Shown here: positions 7,940 to 16,787 of the stretch, piece after piece
Layout: every line of letters starts with the position of its first letter
Numbering within the stretch: position 1 is the first letter of the stretch
NCBI GenBank assembly: GCA_947447835.1
Contig: CANFLP010000004.1
Location: 1 to 30,262 of the forward strand
Direction of reading: 5' to 3'
DNA: 30,262 bases
From: Bacteroidota bacterium
GTDB lineage: Bacteria; Bacteroidota; Bacteroidia; Chitinophagales; Chitinophagaceae
The notes under the pieces: model-generated
Told to the model about the DNA's origin: nothing
The model's input: only the letters and a program-made list of their open reading frames with translations
Database searches by the model: none
Translations under genes and position numbers: made by a program

Positions 7940-9010
7940 ATGAACACGTTTTTCTGCGATTTACTGTTAAAATGGGATAAAAAGTCCAATCATCGTCCAA
8001 TGCCTTGGAAGGGAGAGCAGGATCCTTACAAAATATGGCTAAGTGAGATTATTTTACAACAAACCAGGGTAGAGCAAGGTTGGGCATACTATGAAAGGTT
8101 TGTAAAACAATACCCAACCGTTCAGAAATTAGCCAATGCAAAAGATAATGATGTATTCAAATTATGGGAAGGATTAGGCTACTATAATAGGTGCAGAAAT
8201 TTATTATTTACTGCTAGGCATATTGTAAACGATTTACAAGGTATTTTTCCAACTGATTACGATGGATTGTTATTGCTAAAAGGAGTTGGTCCTTATACCG
8301 CTGCCGCGATTGCTTCTTTTGCTTATAATTTACCACATGCTGTTATAGATGGAAATGTATTTAGAGTGTTTGCTCGTTATTATGGCATACATACGCCTAC
8401 TGATACAAAAGAAGGGCTAGCTATTTTCAATAAAATTGCGTTTGAAAATTTGTCGAAAAATAAAGCTGGTATTTATAATCAAGCTTTGATGGATTTTGGA
8501 GCAACAGTTTGCAAACCTATGTCACCATTGTGTTCTGACTGTGTGATGCAAAAAACATGCTCAGCGTTTAATCAAAATAAAGTAGGCCAATTACCCGTAA
8601 AGTTAAAAGTGATTCAAAAGAAAAAAAGGTACCTAGATTATTTCTGTTTTGCTGTAGGGAATAAATGGTTGATTCAAAAAAGAGATATAGGAGATATATG
8701 GGCAGGCTTATTTCAATTTTATTTAGTGGAGCAGGAAAAATTAGTACCAGCTAATGCTATTTATTTTAAAGAAGTGTTAGTCAATCAGTTATTAATTGAT
8801 ACAAATGCCATTAAAGTGCAAATACCTTCTAAAGTTTACCAACAACAATTAACGCATCAACTTTTATTAGTAAGATTTATCAAAATTGAATTAAACGCTA
8901 TTCCTAAAGCTTTTGCTAAGGGTAAATGGGTGACTTTAAATACCTTAAAAAAGTATGCTTTCCCTAAAACCATTAATAGCTTTTTAGCCGAAGAAGGACT
9001 ACTTGGCTAA
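7940..9010 (+). CDS. mutY: A/G-specific adenine glycosylase
   Basis: A 356-residue base-excision repair enzyme that removes adenine mispaired with 8-oxoguanine. Seen in order are the catalytic Glu36 in LSEIILQQTR, a helix-hairpin-helix (LLKGVGPYTAAAIASFA, about 112-128), the catalytic Asp137 in VIDGNVFRV, and the iron-sulfur loop C191-x6-C198-x2-C201-x5-C207. A C-terminal NUDIX-like domain recognises 8-oxoguanine; its LTHQ segment near the end stands where other MutY proteins carry the FSH loop. I chose ATG 7940 over a TTG three codons earlier, which lies in the AT-rich leader. A weak -7-like CAATTTTG ends 16 bases before this ATG. It heads the plus-strand run with gldE and gldD. Confidence 0.95.
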   Translation: MNTFFCDLLLKWDKKSNHRPMPWKGEQDPYKIWLSEIILQQTRVEQGWAYYERFVKQYPTVQKLANAKDNDVFKLWEGLGYYNRCRNLLFTARHIVNDLQGIFPTDYDGLLLLKGVGPYTAAAIASFAYNLPHAVIDGNVFRVFARYYGIHTPTDTKEGLAIFNKIAFENLSKNKAGIYNQALMDFGATVCKPMSPLCSDCVMQKTCSAFNQNKVGQLPVKLKVIQKKKRYLDYFCFAVGNKWLIQKRDIGDIWAGLFQFYLVEQEKLVPANAIYFKEVLVNQLLIDTNAIKVQIPSKVYQQQLTHQLLLVRFIKIELNAIPKAFAKGKWVTLNTLKKYAFPKTINSFLAEEGLLG

Positions 9011-9031
9011 TGGAATGTCTTATTTAATTGG

Positions 9032-9039
9032 TAACTTTC
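9032..9039 (+). promoter_or_regulatory. Possible -7 box for gldE
   Basis: TAACTTTC, one mismatch from TAnnTTTG, 19 bases before the TTG start of gldE in the 48-base gap after mutY. Weak on its own; cotranscription from mutY is equally possible. Confidence 0.22.
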
Positions 9040-9058
9040 CGCTACAAATTAACCTACA

Positions 9059-10414
9059 TTGGAATATCACTCGAGTCACTTATTTATTTTAACTACAGCA
9101 GGAATCAATTCTATACAGCAAGATGCATCCCTGATATTATTAATGTGTGTGTTGTTATTCTTGTCTTTTGCCATTGCCGGATCGGAAGTGGCTTTTTTCT
9201 CTTTGTCATACAAGGACATCCAAGTATTAAAAACAAAACATAATAAAGGATTAAAGCGAATTGTACATTTATTAGAAGATCCTAAAAAGCTGTTAACTTC
9301 TATGCTTATTGCTAATAGCTTTATAAATATTTGTATTATTTTAATTGCCAATATTTTAATTAATCACTTATTTGTTTTTGATCAAATAGGAATCCCAGGT
9401 ATTGAGTTCATTGTTAAGGTGGTTGCTGTCACTTTATTATTATTATTTTTTGGAGAAATTCTGCCAAAAGTGATGGCTACACAAAACAATATTCGATTTG
9501 CACAAGATTTTGGGGGTATTGTTCAAGTGGTGTATTTTATTTTTTCTAAGCCTAGTAGTTTAATGGTCAAATACACTAATATTATTGAAAATAAATTAGC
9601 ACAAAAAAACTATGGGTCTACTTATAGTATGGAGGAATTAGATCATGCAATTGATTTAACTACATCGCCTAATCAACAAGAAAGTGAGAAAAAAATATTA
9701 AAGGGTATAGTAAAGTTTGGTAATATTTCGGTGAAGCAAATTATGAGAACAAGGTTGGATGTGTATGGTGTAGAAGAAGCTATCAATTTTCATGAATTAC
9801 TAGAACATATTAAAGAGCATAACTACAGCCGCTTTCCTGTATTTAAAGAGGATTTAGATTCAATAGTTGGAATGATACACACTAAGGACGTATTGCCTCA
9901 TATTAACGAACCCATTGATTTTAAGTGGGAGTCTTTAATTAGGCCAGCTTTTTTTGTACATGAACAAAAAATGATTGAAGACTTATTAAAAGAGTTCCAG
10001 TTAAAAAGAATTCACTTTGCTATCGTCGTGGATGAGTTTGGAGGCACTAGCGGTATTATCACATTGGAAGATATTTTAGAGGAAATAGTAGGTGACATTA
10101 AAGATGAGTTTGATGAAGAAGAAGCAATGATTAAAAAGATAGACGACTTTCATTATATGGTAGAGGGTAAAACCACCATTATAGACTTATGTAATTTCAT
10201 TGATTTGTCTACTAGCTTTTTTGATTTGGTGAAAGGGGAGAGTGATACCGTTGCTGGGTTGTTTCTAGAATTAGCTGGTGAATTTCCGACGCTGCAGCAG
10301 GTAGTAAAATTCAAGCAGTTTAGTTTTACTGTAATGGAGATTCAGAAAAATAGAATTCATAAAATTCAATTAATTATCACACCTCAAGCTACAATCGCGT
10401 CAGAGAATGTATAA
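9059..10414 (+). CDS. gldE: GldE-like CNNM/CorC transporter family protein
   Basis: The 451-residue protein has an N-terminal DUF21/CNNM membrane domain with segments at about 24-45 (containing AIAGSEVAFFSLS), 85-105 and 118-140. Two CBS domains follow (about 210-330; VKQIMRTRLDVYG, FGGTSGIITLEDILEEIVGDI) and a C-terminal CorC/HlyC domain (about 355-440). General CNNM/CorC proteins affect magnesium or cobalt efflux. The overlapping gldD downstream identifies this as the GldE subgroup, which supports GldD in flavobacterial gliding. The start is TTG, because an in-frame TAA lies three codons upstream; the first ATG would be codon 30 and would cut into the first membrane segment. Confidence 0.87.
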   Translation: MEYHSSHLFILTTAGINSIQQDASLILLMCVLLFLSFAIAGSEVAFFSLSYKDIQVLKTKHNKGLKRIVHLLEDPKKLLTSMLIANSFINICIILIANILINHLFVFDQIGIPGIEFIVKVVAVTLLLLFFGEILPKVMATQNNIRFAQDFGGIVQVVYFIFSKPSSLMVKYTNIIENKLAQKNYGSTYSMEELDHAIDLTTSPNQQESEKKILKGIVKFGNISVKQIMRTRLDVYGVEEAINFHELLEHIKEHNYSRFPVFKEDLDSIVGMIHTKDVLPHINEPIDFKWESLIRPAFFVHEQKMIEDLLKEFQLKRIHFAIVVDEFGGTSGIITLEDILEEIVGDIKDEFDEEEAMIKKIDDFHYMVEGKTTIIDLCNFIDLSTSFFDLVKGESDTVAGLFLELAGEFPTLQQVVKFKQFSFTVMEIQKNRIHKIQLIITPQATIASENV

Positions 10415-10994
10415 ACTATTTTTCCTCCTTATTGGTGTTGGGGTGTTGCTAGGTCTTGCTTGTAATGGGCCATTTGTGCCTAAGTCCAAGGGATATGAAG
10501 TAGTTCAGTTTCCTCAAAAAGCCTATCAAAAATTTAATGACTCGGGCTATCCTTATTCTTTTGAATATCCGGTGTATGCGCAAATAGACGACAAGGTTAA
10601 TTATTTTGGTGAATCCAAAAAGGGAGCTGCTTGGATAAATATCAAATTCCCTCAAAATAATGCTACTGTTTATGTGAGTTATAGGAAAATTGAATCCAAT
10701 CAGCTAGATACACTTGTAAAAGACGCCTATACTTTTGCTAATAATCACAATAGTAAAGCGAGTTTTATTGAGGACTCTGTTTTTACAACAAATAACGGCG
10801 TGCACGGAGTATTTTTTCATATTGGCGGAAATGTGGCCACTAGCTATCAGTTTTTTCTTACCGATTCGGCACATCACTTTTTTAGAGGTGCACTTTATTT
10901 TGATACCACACCTAATGAGGATTCCTTGGCACCAGTGAATGCATTTCTTTTTAAGGACCTAACTCATTTAGTAAATACTTTTCGTTGGAAATAA
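10407..10994 (+). CDS. gldD: Gliding motility lipoprotein GldD
   Basis: This 195-residue protein starts with a hydrophobic signal (residues 3-18) ending in GLAC, so Cys19 is the probable lipid-attachment site, although Gly at -3 makes the lipobox weak. The following PKSKGYEVVQFPQKAY and YPYSFEYPVYAQI segments are typical of GldD. In Flavobacterium johnsoniae GldD is required for gliding; orthologs also occur in species not known to glide, so motility cannot be concluded. Its ATG overlaps the end of gldE by 8 bases, which suggests translational coupling. Confidence 0.86.
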   Translation: MYKLFFLLIGVGVLLGLACNGPFVPKSKGYEVVQFPQKAYQKFNDSGYPYSFEYPVYAQIDDKVNYFGESKKGAAWINIKFPQNNATVYVSYRKIESNQLDTLVKDAYTFANNHNSKASFIEDSVFTTNNGVHGVFFHIGGNVATSYQFFLTDSAHHFFRGALYFDTTPNEDSLAPVNAFLFKDLTHLVNTFRWK

Positions 10995-10997
10995 TTA

Positions 10998-11005
10998 TAT
11001 CTTTA
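10998..11005 (+). promoter_or_regulatory. -7 promoter box for the DUF3109-lutB unit (near-consensus)
   Basis: TATCTTTA, one mismatch from TAnnTTTG, 16 bases before the ATG of the DUF3109 gene and just after the gldD stop. It may separate this pair from the mutY-gldED unit. Confidence 0.37.
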
Positions 11006-11021
11006 CCACATAATTTTAGCT

Positions 11022-11606
11022 ATGATAATTATTGATTCGGTTTTAGTGAGTGACGAGATTGTAGAAGAACAATTTGTCTGTGATTTAACAAAATGCAAGG
11101 GTGGTTGTTGTGAAGATGGAGATGCGGGTGCGCCTTTGGAAAATAAAGAAAAAGATTACATTAAGGAATACTATGATATTGTTGAGCCTTATATGACCAA
11201 AGAAGGTATAAAGGAAATAAAGCAGGTAGGTCAATTTATGTATGACAGAGAATTTGGATGGGTAACCCCAACTATTAACGGTCAAATTTGTGCATACGGG
11301 TATAAAGACGAAAAAGGGATTATTAAATGTGCTTTTGAACAAGCATATAACGACGGAAAAATTCCTTGGAAAAAACCAATTAGCTGTCATTTGTTCCCTA
11401 TTAAAATTACAAAGAGTAAGGCGGATCCTGCTGTTGAATATTTGAACTACGAACCAAGAGAGGATTTATGTGCCGCAGCTTGTTCTTTGGGAGTGAAATT
11501 AAAAGTACCGGCATATGTGTTTTTGAAGGAATCAATTATTAGAAAATATGGTGAAGAGTTTTACAATGCATTGGATGCATCTGCACAACATCTTCAAAAA
11601 AAATAA
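11022..11606 (+). CDS. DUF3109 family cysteine-rich protein
   Basis: The 194-residue protein carries a cluster of cysteines near the start (Cys20, Cys25, Cys29, Cys30 in CDLTKCKGGCC). Further cysteines occur in NGQICAYGY, GIIKCAFEQ, PISCHLFPIKI and DLCAAAC. The pattern resembles the YkgJ-type zinc- or iron-chelating domains and places it in DUF3109, a family common in Bacteroidota with no established function. It has no signal peptide, so it should be cytoplasmic. The LutB-like iron-sulfur gene starts 11 bases downstream, which points to a metal-cluster or redox connection, but this is inference from context only. Confidence 0.85.
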   Translation: MIIIDSVLVSDEIVEEQFVCDLTKCKGGCCEDGDAGAPLENKEKDYIKEYYDIVEPYMTKEGIKEIKQVGQFMYDREFGWVTPTINGQICAYGYKDEKGIIKCAFEQAYNDGKIPWKKPISCHLFPIKITKSKADPAVEYLNYEPREDLCAAACSLGVKLKVPAYVFLKESIIRKYGEEFYNALDASAQHLQKK

Positions 11607-11617
11607 TGTAATTTTTC

Positions 11618-13000
11618 ATGCGAAATATTTACGCTGATTCATTTGAAACAAAAAGTTCCGAAAAGGCTTTAGACCTGGAACACAGACGTAAAATCAATTT
11701 TAATATTGGTAAGTACAATGCTGTAGTTCCAAAAGGTAAAGAGCAGTTTACAGACTTAGCGCGCGTTAAAGAATTGGCAAAGAATAGAAAATGGGAAGCC
11801 ATTGAGCATTTGGACTTATACTTAACTCAGTTTGAAGAACAAATAACTAAAAGAGGGGCTAAGGTATTTTGGGCAGAGGATGGTGAGCAAGCACTTAATT
11901 TTATTGGGGATATATGCAAGGAAAAAGACTGTAAATCCATAGTGAAGAGTAAGAGTATGGTGACAGAGGAAATTCATTTAAATAACTATCTTGAGTCAAT
12001 AGGAGTAGAGAGTGTAGAGACTGACCTAGGAGAATACATTCAACAATTAGACGGCGAAGCTCCTTATCATATTGTAACACCCGCTATGCACAAAAGCAAG
12101 GAGGATGTTGCAAAATTATTTGCAGAAAAATTGGGTACAGATATCAATTTGACGCCTGAACAACTTACACTTGTTGCAAGAAGGAATTTAAGAGAAAAAT
12201 ATGTCAATGCCGAAATTGGGATTACTGGTGCTAATTTTATTTTATCAGATATTGGTGGTATTGCATTAACTGAGAATGAAGGTAATGCAAGATTATCTGC
12301 ATCAATGCCTAAGACACATATTGTAATTGTGGGTATTGAAAAAGTAATTCCATCTATTAATGACCTTGGATTATTTTGGCCATTGCTTTCTACTTTTGGA
12401 ACAGGACAACAAGTAACTGTTTACAATAGTATTATTACTGGACCAAGACAGGCTGACGAAGTAGATGGCCCCGAAGACATGTACGTGATATTATTAGACA
12501 ATGGACGTACTGAATTATTGTCAAATGATAAAAGTAGAGAAGCTTTATATTGTATCAGATGCGGCGCTTGCTTAAACGCTTGCCCTATTTATAAAAATAT
12601 AGGTGGACATGCCTATGATACAACTTATAGTGGTCCTATTGGGAGCGTGATTACACCGCATTTGCGCGGCATGCATGATTACAAGCATCTGAGTTATGCT
12701 TCTAGTTTATGTGGCAACTGTACCGAGGTTTGTCCTGTGCGTATTAATTTACACGAACTATTACTTGAAAACCGACGAGAAGCAGTGGTAGCTGGAGAGA
12801 GCGACTATAGTGAAAGATTTGCTTGGAAAATTTGGAAGCAGGGTTCAATGAGTCGACGTTTAATGAATCAAGGTAATGCCCCTATAAAAAATTGGATAGT
12901 AAATAAAATGTTTAAAGGATGGAGCAAACAAAGAGCTCCTTTAACCTTTCCGAAAAAAACATTTAATCAACTTTGGCAAGATTCCAATAAGACTAGATAA
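11618..13000 (+). CDS. LutB/LldF-like iron-sulfur protein (LUD domain)
   Basis: The 460 residues have the LutB/YkgF layout. An N-terminal and middle LUD domain includes the conserved GITGANFILSDIGGIALTEN. Two cluster motifs follow in the C-terminal half: a full CxxCxxCxxxCP in CIRCGACLNACPIY, and CGNCTEVCPVRI. In the Bacillus LutABC system this subunit takes part in L-lactate oxidation to pyruvate. Here no lutA or lutC lies beside it, so the electron donor and substrate are not fixed by context. It follows the DUF3109 gene closely and ends 22 bases from the convergent EamA gene, with no clear terminator hairpin between. Confidence 0.87.
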   Translation: MRNIYADSFETKSSEKALDLEHRRKINFNIGKYNAVVPKGKEQFTDLARVKELAKNRKWEAIEHLDLYLTQFEEQITKRGAKVFWAEDGEQALNFIGDICKEKDCKSIVKSKSMVTEEIHLNNYLESIGVESVETDLGEYIQQLDGEAPYHIVTPAMHKSKEDVAKLFAEKLGTDINLTPEQLTLVARRNLREKYVNAEIGITGANFILSDIGGIALTENEGNARLSASMPKTHIVIVGIEKVIPSINDLGLFWPLLSTFGTGQQVTVYNSIITGPRQADEVDGPEDMYVILLDNGRTELLSNDKSREALYCIRCGACLNACPIYKNIGGHAYDTTYSGPIGSVITPHLRGMHDYKHLSYASSLCGNCTEVCPVRINLHELLLENRREAVVAGESDYSERFAWKIWKQGSMSRRLMNQGNAPIKNWIVNKMFKGWSKQRAPLTFPKKTFNQLWQDSNKTR

Positions 13001-13022
13001 ATACTATTTCTTGATGGTTTGC

Positions 13023-13949
13023 TTACATGCCATCAGCGTCTGAAATAGCTTCCACCGGATCCTTTTGTTTCTTTAAACTTCTATTAACTAAGTAAACCCC
13101 AACTAGCGTGCAAATGGTGCCTATGATACTATTCCATGTCATTGCTTCGCCTAATAGTAATGAGCCCACCCAAATGGCTACAATTGGATTAATATAGGCA
13201 TATAATGAAGCGATGGCAGGATGCAAGTGCTTCATGCTGTAGATGAAGGATACAAATGCAAAAATGGAACCACCAATTACCATATAAATAATTGCACCCC
13301 AGGATACAGCTGGAATTTCATGAAAAGGAATATAGTTGCCCGTATACAAAGTAAATAATCCCATGCAAGCAGCGCTAATGAGCATTTGCCAGCCAATTGA
13401 ATTATATGCATTCATGTCTGTTTTGTTTCTTGCAATTAAAATAGACCCTACGCTCCAACAAAACATAGCAAACATCGAGAGCCCAACACCTAACATGTAA
13501 TTTGATCCATGTACCTGTAAACTGTCCTTATAAAAAATAAAACCAATGCCCAATAATCCAAGTAACAATCCTATTAACGTTGGTGCAGTAATTTTTATAG
13601 CTTTAAAATAAAAACGTTCAATTAACACAACAGACAATGGATACAATGCAGCAATAAGAGCCGCAAGCCCACTTGTTATAAACTGAAGACCATAAGTTGC
13701 AATACCATTGGCCGATACAAACATCAAAAAGGCCATGGGGATTAACCATAGGAATTGTTTAGGGGTAGGAAATTTTTCGCCCTTAATCAAAAAGAAAATC
13801 ACATAAATACTACCTCCTAAAAATTGTCTAATACTTGCTAGTTCAAATGCTGGCATATGCTTTACACCCATCTTGCTTGCCACCCATGTGGTTCCCCAAA
13901 CAATGCTTGTTACAGTAAGTGCTAAATATGCTTTCTTTTGACTAGACAT
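13023..13949 (-). CDS. EamA/DMT family transporter
   Basis: The 308 residues form ten hydrophobic segments arranged as two EamA repeats of five (about 5-145 and 150-295). The first begins with VWGTTWVASKMGVKHMPAFELASIRQF, a typical DMT opening, and the second repeats the pattern near CWSVGSILIARN. It is an inner-membrane exporter of small metabolites; the substrate cannot be read from the sequence. A short basic and acidic tail follows the last helix. It lies 21 bases downstream of purH on the same strand and may be read from the purH promoter. Confidence 0.88.
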   Translation of the reverse strand: MSSQKKAYLALTVTSIVWGTTWVASKMGVKHMPAFELASIRQFLGGSIYVIFFLIKGEKFPTPKQFLWLIPMAFLMFVSANGIATYGLQFITSGLAALIAALYPLSVVLIERFYFKAIKITAPTLIGLLLGLLGIGFIFYKDSLQVHGSNYMLGVGLSMFAMFCWSVGSILIARNKTDMNAYNSIGWQMLISAACMGLFTLYTGNYIPFHEIPAVSWGAIIYMVIGGSIFAFVSFIYSMKHLHPAIASLYAYINPIVAIWVGSLLLGEAMTWNSIIGTICTLVGVYLVNRSLKKQKDPVEAISDADGM

Positions 13950-13970
13950 TTATACAAGTTGGATTTTTGA

Positions 13971-15455
13971 TTAGTGTTTGAAATGCCTTAGTTGTGTCAT
14001 AACCATTGCCAATCCATTTTCTACGCAATAAGCTACGCTATCTTTATCTCTTACCGATCCACCTGGTTGAATATAGGCTTCAATCCCTTCTTCGTGTGCA
14101 ATACGAACGCAATCGTCAAATGGGAAGAATGCATCTGATGCCAAAGCTGCACCTTTTAATTCAAACTTAAATTGTTTTGCTTTCTCAATGGCATGTCTTA
14201 ATGCATCCACTCTTGAAGTTTGTCCGCATCCTTTGCCCACTAATTGCTTGTCTTTAATTAAGGCAATAGCATTGCTCTTTAAGTGTTTGCAAATAATATT
14301 TCCAAAAACAAGATCTTCTTTTTCTTTGTCTGTGCAAGGTCTTGCACCCACTTCATCCCAGTTGGTATAGTTGCCTGTATCTAATCCTTGCTCCAAGGTT
14401 CCGTTCAAAATAGATTTTTGTTGTGTCGGCTTAAATGCAACACCCTCCTTACTTTGCAATAAAATTCTATTCTTTTTTGAAGACAAAATAGTTAAAGCTG
14501 CTGCATCAAAAGCAGGTGCGATTAGTACTTCAAAAAATATTTCCTGAATGGCTTCGGCTGTTGCCTTGTCAATTGTGCCATTAGTTACAAGCACGCCCCC
14601 AAATGCACTTTCTGGGTCGCCTGCTAATGCTGCGGTCCAGCTTTCAAAAACAGTATTTCTTTGGGCAACACCACATACATTGGTATGCTTAATAATCGCA
14701 AAACTTGTTTTAGGTAATTCACCTATTAATGCAATAGCTGCGTCTACGTCTACTAAATTATTGTACGATAACTCTTTTCCATTTAATTGCGTAAACCAGT
14801 CTTCTAAATTACCGTAAAAAGTAGCCACCTGATGAGGGTTTTCGCCATAGCGTAAAACCTTACCTGATGCTGGATTAAAATAATTACTAATAGCAATATC
14901 GTAATGCATAACTACTTCAAAAGCCTTAGCGGCAAAGGCTTTTCTTTGATCTAATGTAGTGATTCCATTTTGTGAAACCAACAAGCTATTCAGCTTTTGG
15001 TAATCATCTTTTGCTGATAATACTACTAAGTCTCTAAAGTTTTTTGCTGCAGCACGAATCATTGACGGCCCGCCAATATCAATTTTTTCTATGATTAATT
15101 TTTCTTCGTCTGTTGTTCTTAATGTTTCTTCAAAAGGATAAAGATCTACAATTACTAAATCCAATTCAGGGATCTTATATTGCGCCATTTCTTCTAAATC
15201 CTGGGCTTCGTACCTGCGGCCTAATATTCCACCAAATACGGATGGATGTAATGTTTTAACGCGTCCTCCTAAAATGGATGGATACCCAGTCACACTTTCT
15301 ACAGACACACATGGAATTCCTAAATCTTCTAAAAATTTTTGCGTTCCACCTGTCGAGTAGATGGTTATGTTTAACTGATGTAAGGTTCTTGCTAATGGCT
15401 CTAAGCCGTCTTTGTAGAATACAGAGATAAGGGCTGATTGTATTTTCTTTTCCAT
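13971..15455 (-). CDS. purH: Bifunctional AICAR formyltransferase / IMP cyclohydrolase
   Basis: PurH carries out the last two steps of de novo IMP synthesis. The N-terminal cyclohydrolase domain starts at KKIQSALISVFYKDG and contains YSTGGT and GGRVKTLHP. The formyltransferase part carries the catalytic Lys-His motif in IIKHTNVCG and the SDAFFPFDD segment, and the protein ends with LRHFKH in place of the usual RHFRH. I chose the ATG at 15453-15455 (494 residues) rather than an upstream GTG at 15503. This matches the normal N-terminus of the family, and an exact -7 box lies just before this ATG, inside the longer reading frame. Confidence 0.95.
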   Translation of the reverse strand: MEKKIQSALISVFYKDGLEPLARTLHQLNITIYSTGGTQKFLEDLGIPCVSVESVTGYPSILGGRVKTLHPSVFGGILGRRYEAQDLEEMAQYKIPELDLVIVDLYPFEETLRTTDEEKLIIEKIDIGGPSMIRAAAKNFRDLVVLSAKDDYQKLNSLLVSQNGITTLDQRKAFAAKAFEVVMHYDIAISNYFNPASGKVLRYGENPHQVATFYGNLEDWFTQLNGKELSYNNLVDVDAAIALIGELPKTSFAIIKHTNVCGVAQRNTVFESWTAALAGDPESAFGGVLVTNGTIDKATAEAIQEIFFEVLIAPAFDAAALTILSSKKNRILLQSKEGVAFKPTQQKSILNGTLEQGLDTGNYTNWDEVGARPCTDKEKEDLVFGNIICKHLKSNAIALIKDKQLVGKGCGQTSRVDALRHAIEKAKQFKFELKGAALASDAFFPFDDCVRIAHEEGIEAYIQPGGSVRDKDSVAYCVENGLAMVMTQLRHFKH

Positions 15456-15458
15456 AGG

Positions 15459-15466
15459 CAAAGTTA
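15459..15466 (-). promoter_or_regulatory. -7 promoter box for purH (exact consensus)
   Basis: Minus-strand TAACTTTG, exact to TAnnTTTG, ending 3 bases before the chosen purH ATG. It supports that start and predicts a transcript with no or almost no leader. Confidence 0.45.
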
Positions 15467-15514
15467 AGCCCTTCCTGTTTTTTTGGTTACTCAGATTTTC
15501 CACAAAAATTCGGG

Positions 15515-16768
15515 CTAACTGAATAACTTTAATAGCAGATAGGTGCTAATTACCCCTAAAATACCCAGTAGCCAACTTGGTTGCTTAAGGTAAAGCCATA
15601 AATACACAAATAGTAGTATTATATAATATAGTGCTACTTGCAAAGGGGTCATTGTTATCTGTATGGTTCCAGCCTTGGTTTGCATAAACCAATCACTTAC
15701 GATGCCATTAAAAAATTGAATGTATTTTTCCATCATTTTACCCCAAGTAAAGGCCAATGAAAATTGTAATGGAAGGATTAATAAGATAGCTAGGCCGTAT
15801 AATATATAATTACTCAATGGGACCATTATAAAATTACTTACAAGCACCCAACCGGCAATTTGATGAAAATGAATGGCGAGTATGGGGAAAGTTGTTAGTT
15901 GTGCGGCAAGACTCATGCAACAATTGCTCCAAAAAAATTTAATAATGGAATTGTCCATTAGTATACTTTCAAATAAGGGCTTGTAAAATAAATGTATCCC
16001 TATCACTGCTCCATAAGAAAGTTGTAAGCCAATATTTGTTAAACCTTTGGAATCGAATAATAATAATATTAAAATGCCTCCTGCAATAGTATTGAGCATG
16101 AAGCTAGTTGCGCCCATGAATTTTCCTATAGTATAAATAGTAAAAAATATCGAAGCCCTTACTATGGATGGGCTTGCAAATGCCATTAAGGTGTAGGTCC
16201 ATACCGAAATCAGTAATATAAAAAGCTCAAGTATTAAATAGCATCTGCTTCTTGGTAGAAGTTGGGTAATTCTAGCAAGATTTTTAAATAATATTTCTAG
16301 GTGCATGCCACTAATTGCAATAATATGTATGATGCCTAACTGCATATACGCATTCACCAAGGATTTATTCATATCCATTTTTATTCCTAATAATATAGCT
16401 AAGGCAAATCCATTAGATTCTCTATTAACGATAGTGCTATTTATTTTTTCAACCACCCAATTTCTACAATCTCTAATAAATGTTTCAGGATAAGGAATTG
16501 AAAACAAAGCATTGTATTGCGAAAAGTATTTTATAGCAATGCCCCAACTAATAAGACATATTGAAATAAGCATTGCTTGATATGATTTTCTGATTTTAGT
16601 TAAAGAAAGGAAGCTTAATACAAAGAGTGTAATTGCGAAAATGGACAATACTATTGCTGTTGTTAATCTTTGAGCGCATGCCGGCGCAATGATGATGCCA
16701 ACTATTAAATGACTTGAGATAAACACCAGCGGATGTGATGCCCTCCAATAAACATAGGAATTTTGCAT
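15515..16768 (-). CDS. Short ComEC/Rec2-like membrane protein
   Basis: This 417-residue multi-pass membrane protein carries the ComEC competence-domain signature: ALAILLGIKMDMNKSLVNAYMQ followed by GIIHIIAISGMHLEIL near residue 150. Further segments include FASPSIVRASIFF and LGILGVI. ComEC forms the inner-membrane channel for single-stranded DNA during transformation. The usual N-terminal OB-fold domain (DUF4131) between the first helices and the channel is missing, as is any C-terminal metallo-beta-lactamase domain, so the protein is about 60 percent of normal length. Reading frame and ends look intact, so a reduced form is more likely than a broken gene. It follows the methylase gene by 42 bases. 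Confidence 0.75.
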   Translation of the reverse strand: MQNSYVYWRASHPLVFISSHLIVGIIIAPACAQRLTTAIVLSIFAITLFVLSFLSLTKIRKSYQAMLISICLISWGIAIKYFSQYNALFSIPYPETFIRDCRNWVVEKINSTIVNRESNGFALAILLGIKMDMNKSLVNAYMQLGIIHIIAISGMHLEILFKNLARITQLLPRSRCYLILELFILLISVWTYTLMAFASPSIVRASIFFTIYTIGKFMGATSFMLNTIAGGILILLLFDSKGLTNIGLQLSYGAVIGIHLFYKPLFESILMDNSIIKFFWSNCCMSLAAQLTTFPILAIHFHQIAGWVLVSNFIMVPLSNYILYGLAILLILPLQFSLAFTWGKMMEKYIQFFNGIVSDWFMQTKAGTIQITMTPLQVALYYIILLFVYLWLYLKQPSWLLGILGVISTYLLLKLFS

Positions 16769-16787
16769 TGTTTAAATTACACAATGC
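16765..16787 (-). promoter_or_regulatory. Inverted repeat over the comEC start codon
   Basis: A 7-bp inverted repeat (GCATTGT / ACAATGC) with a 9-base loop. In the minus-strand transcript the 3' arm contains the comEC ATG, so a folded leader would hide the start codon. There is no T run, so it is not a standard terminator. The stem is short and could be chance. Confidence 0.25.

Noticed and set aside
9015..9092. Small plus-strand ORF of 25 codons between mutY and gldE, considered as an ssb remnant
   Set aside because: Its translation shows no convincing resemblance to single-stranded DNA-binding protein and it overlaps gldE.
13001..13022. Shared terminator between convergent lutB-like and EamA genes
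   Set aside because: The 22-base gap contains no inverted repeat long enough to support one.
15456..15503. GTG-initiated 16-residue N-terminal extension of PurH
   Set aside because: The extension is not part of the usual PurH N-terminus and contains an exact -7 promoter box just before the internal ATG.
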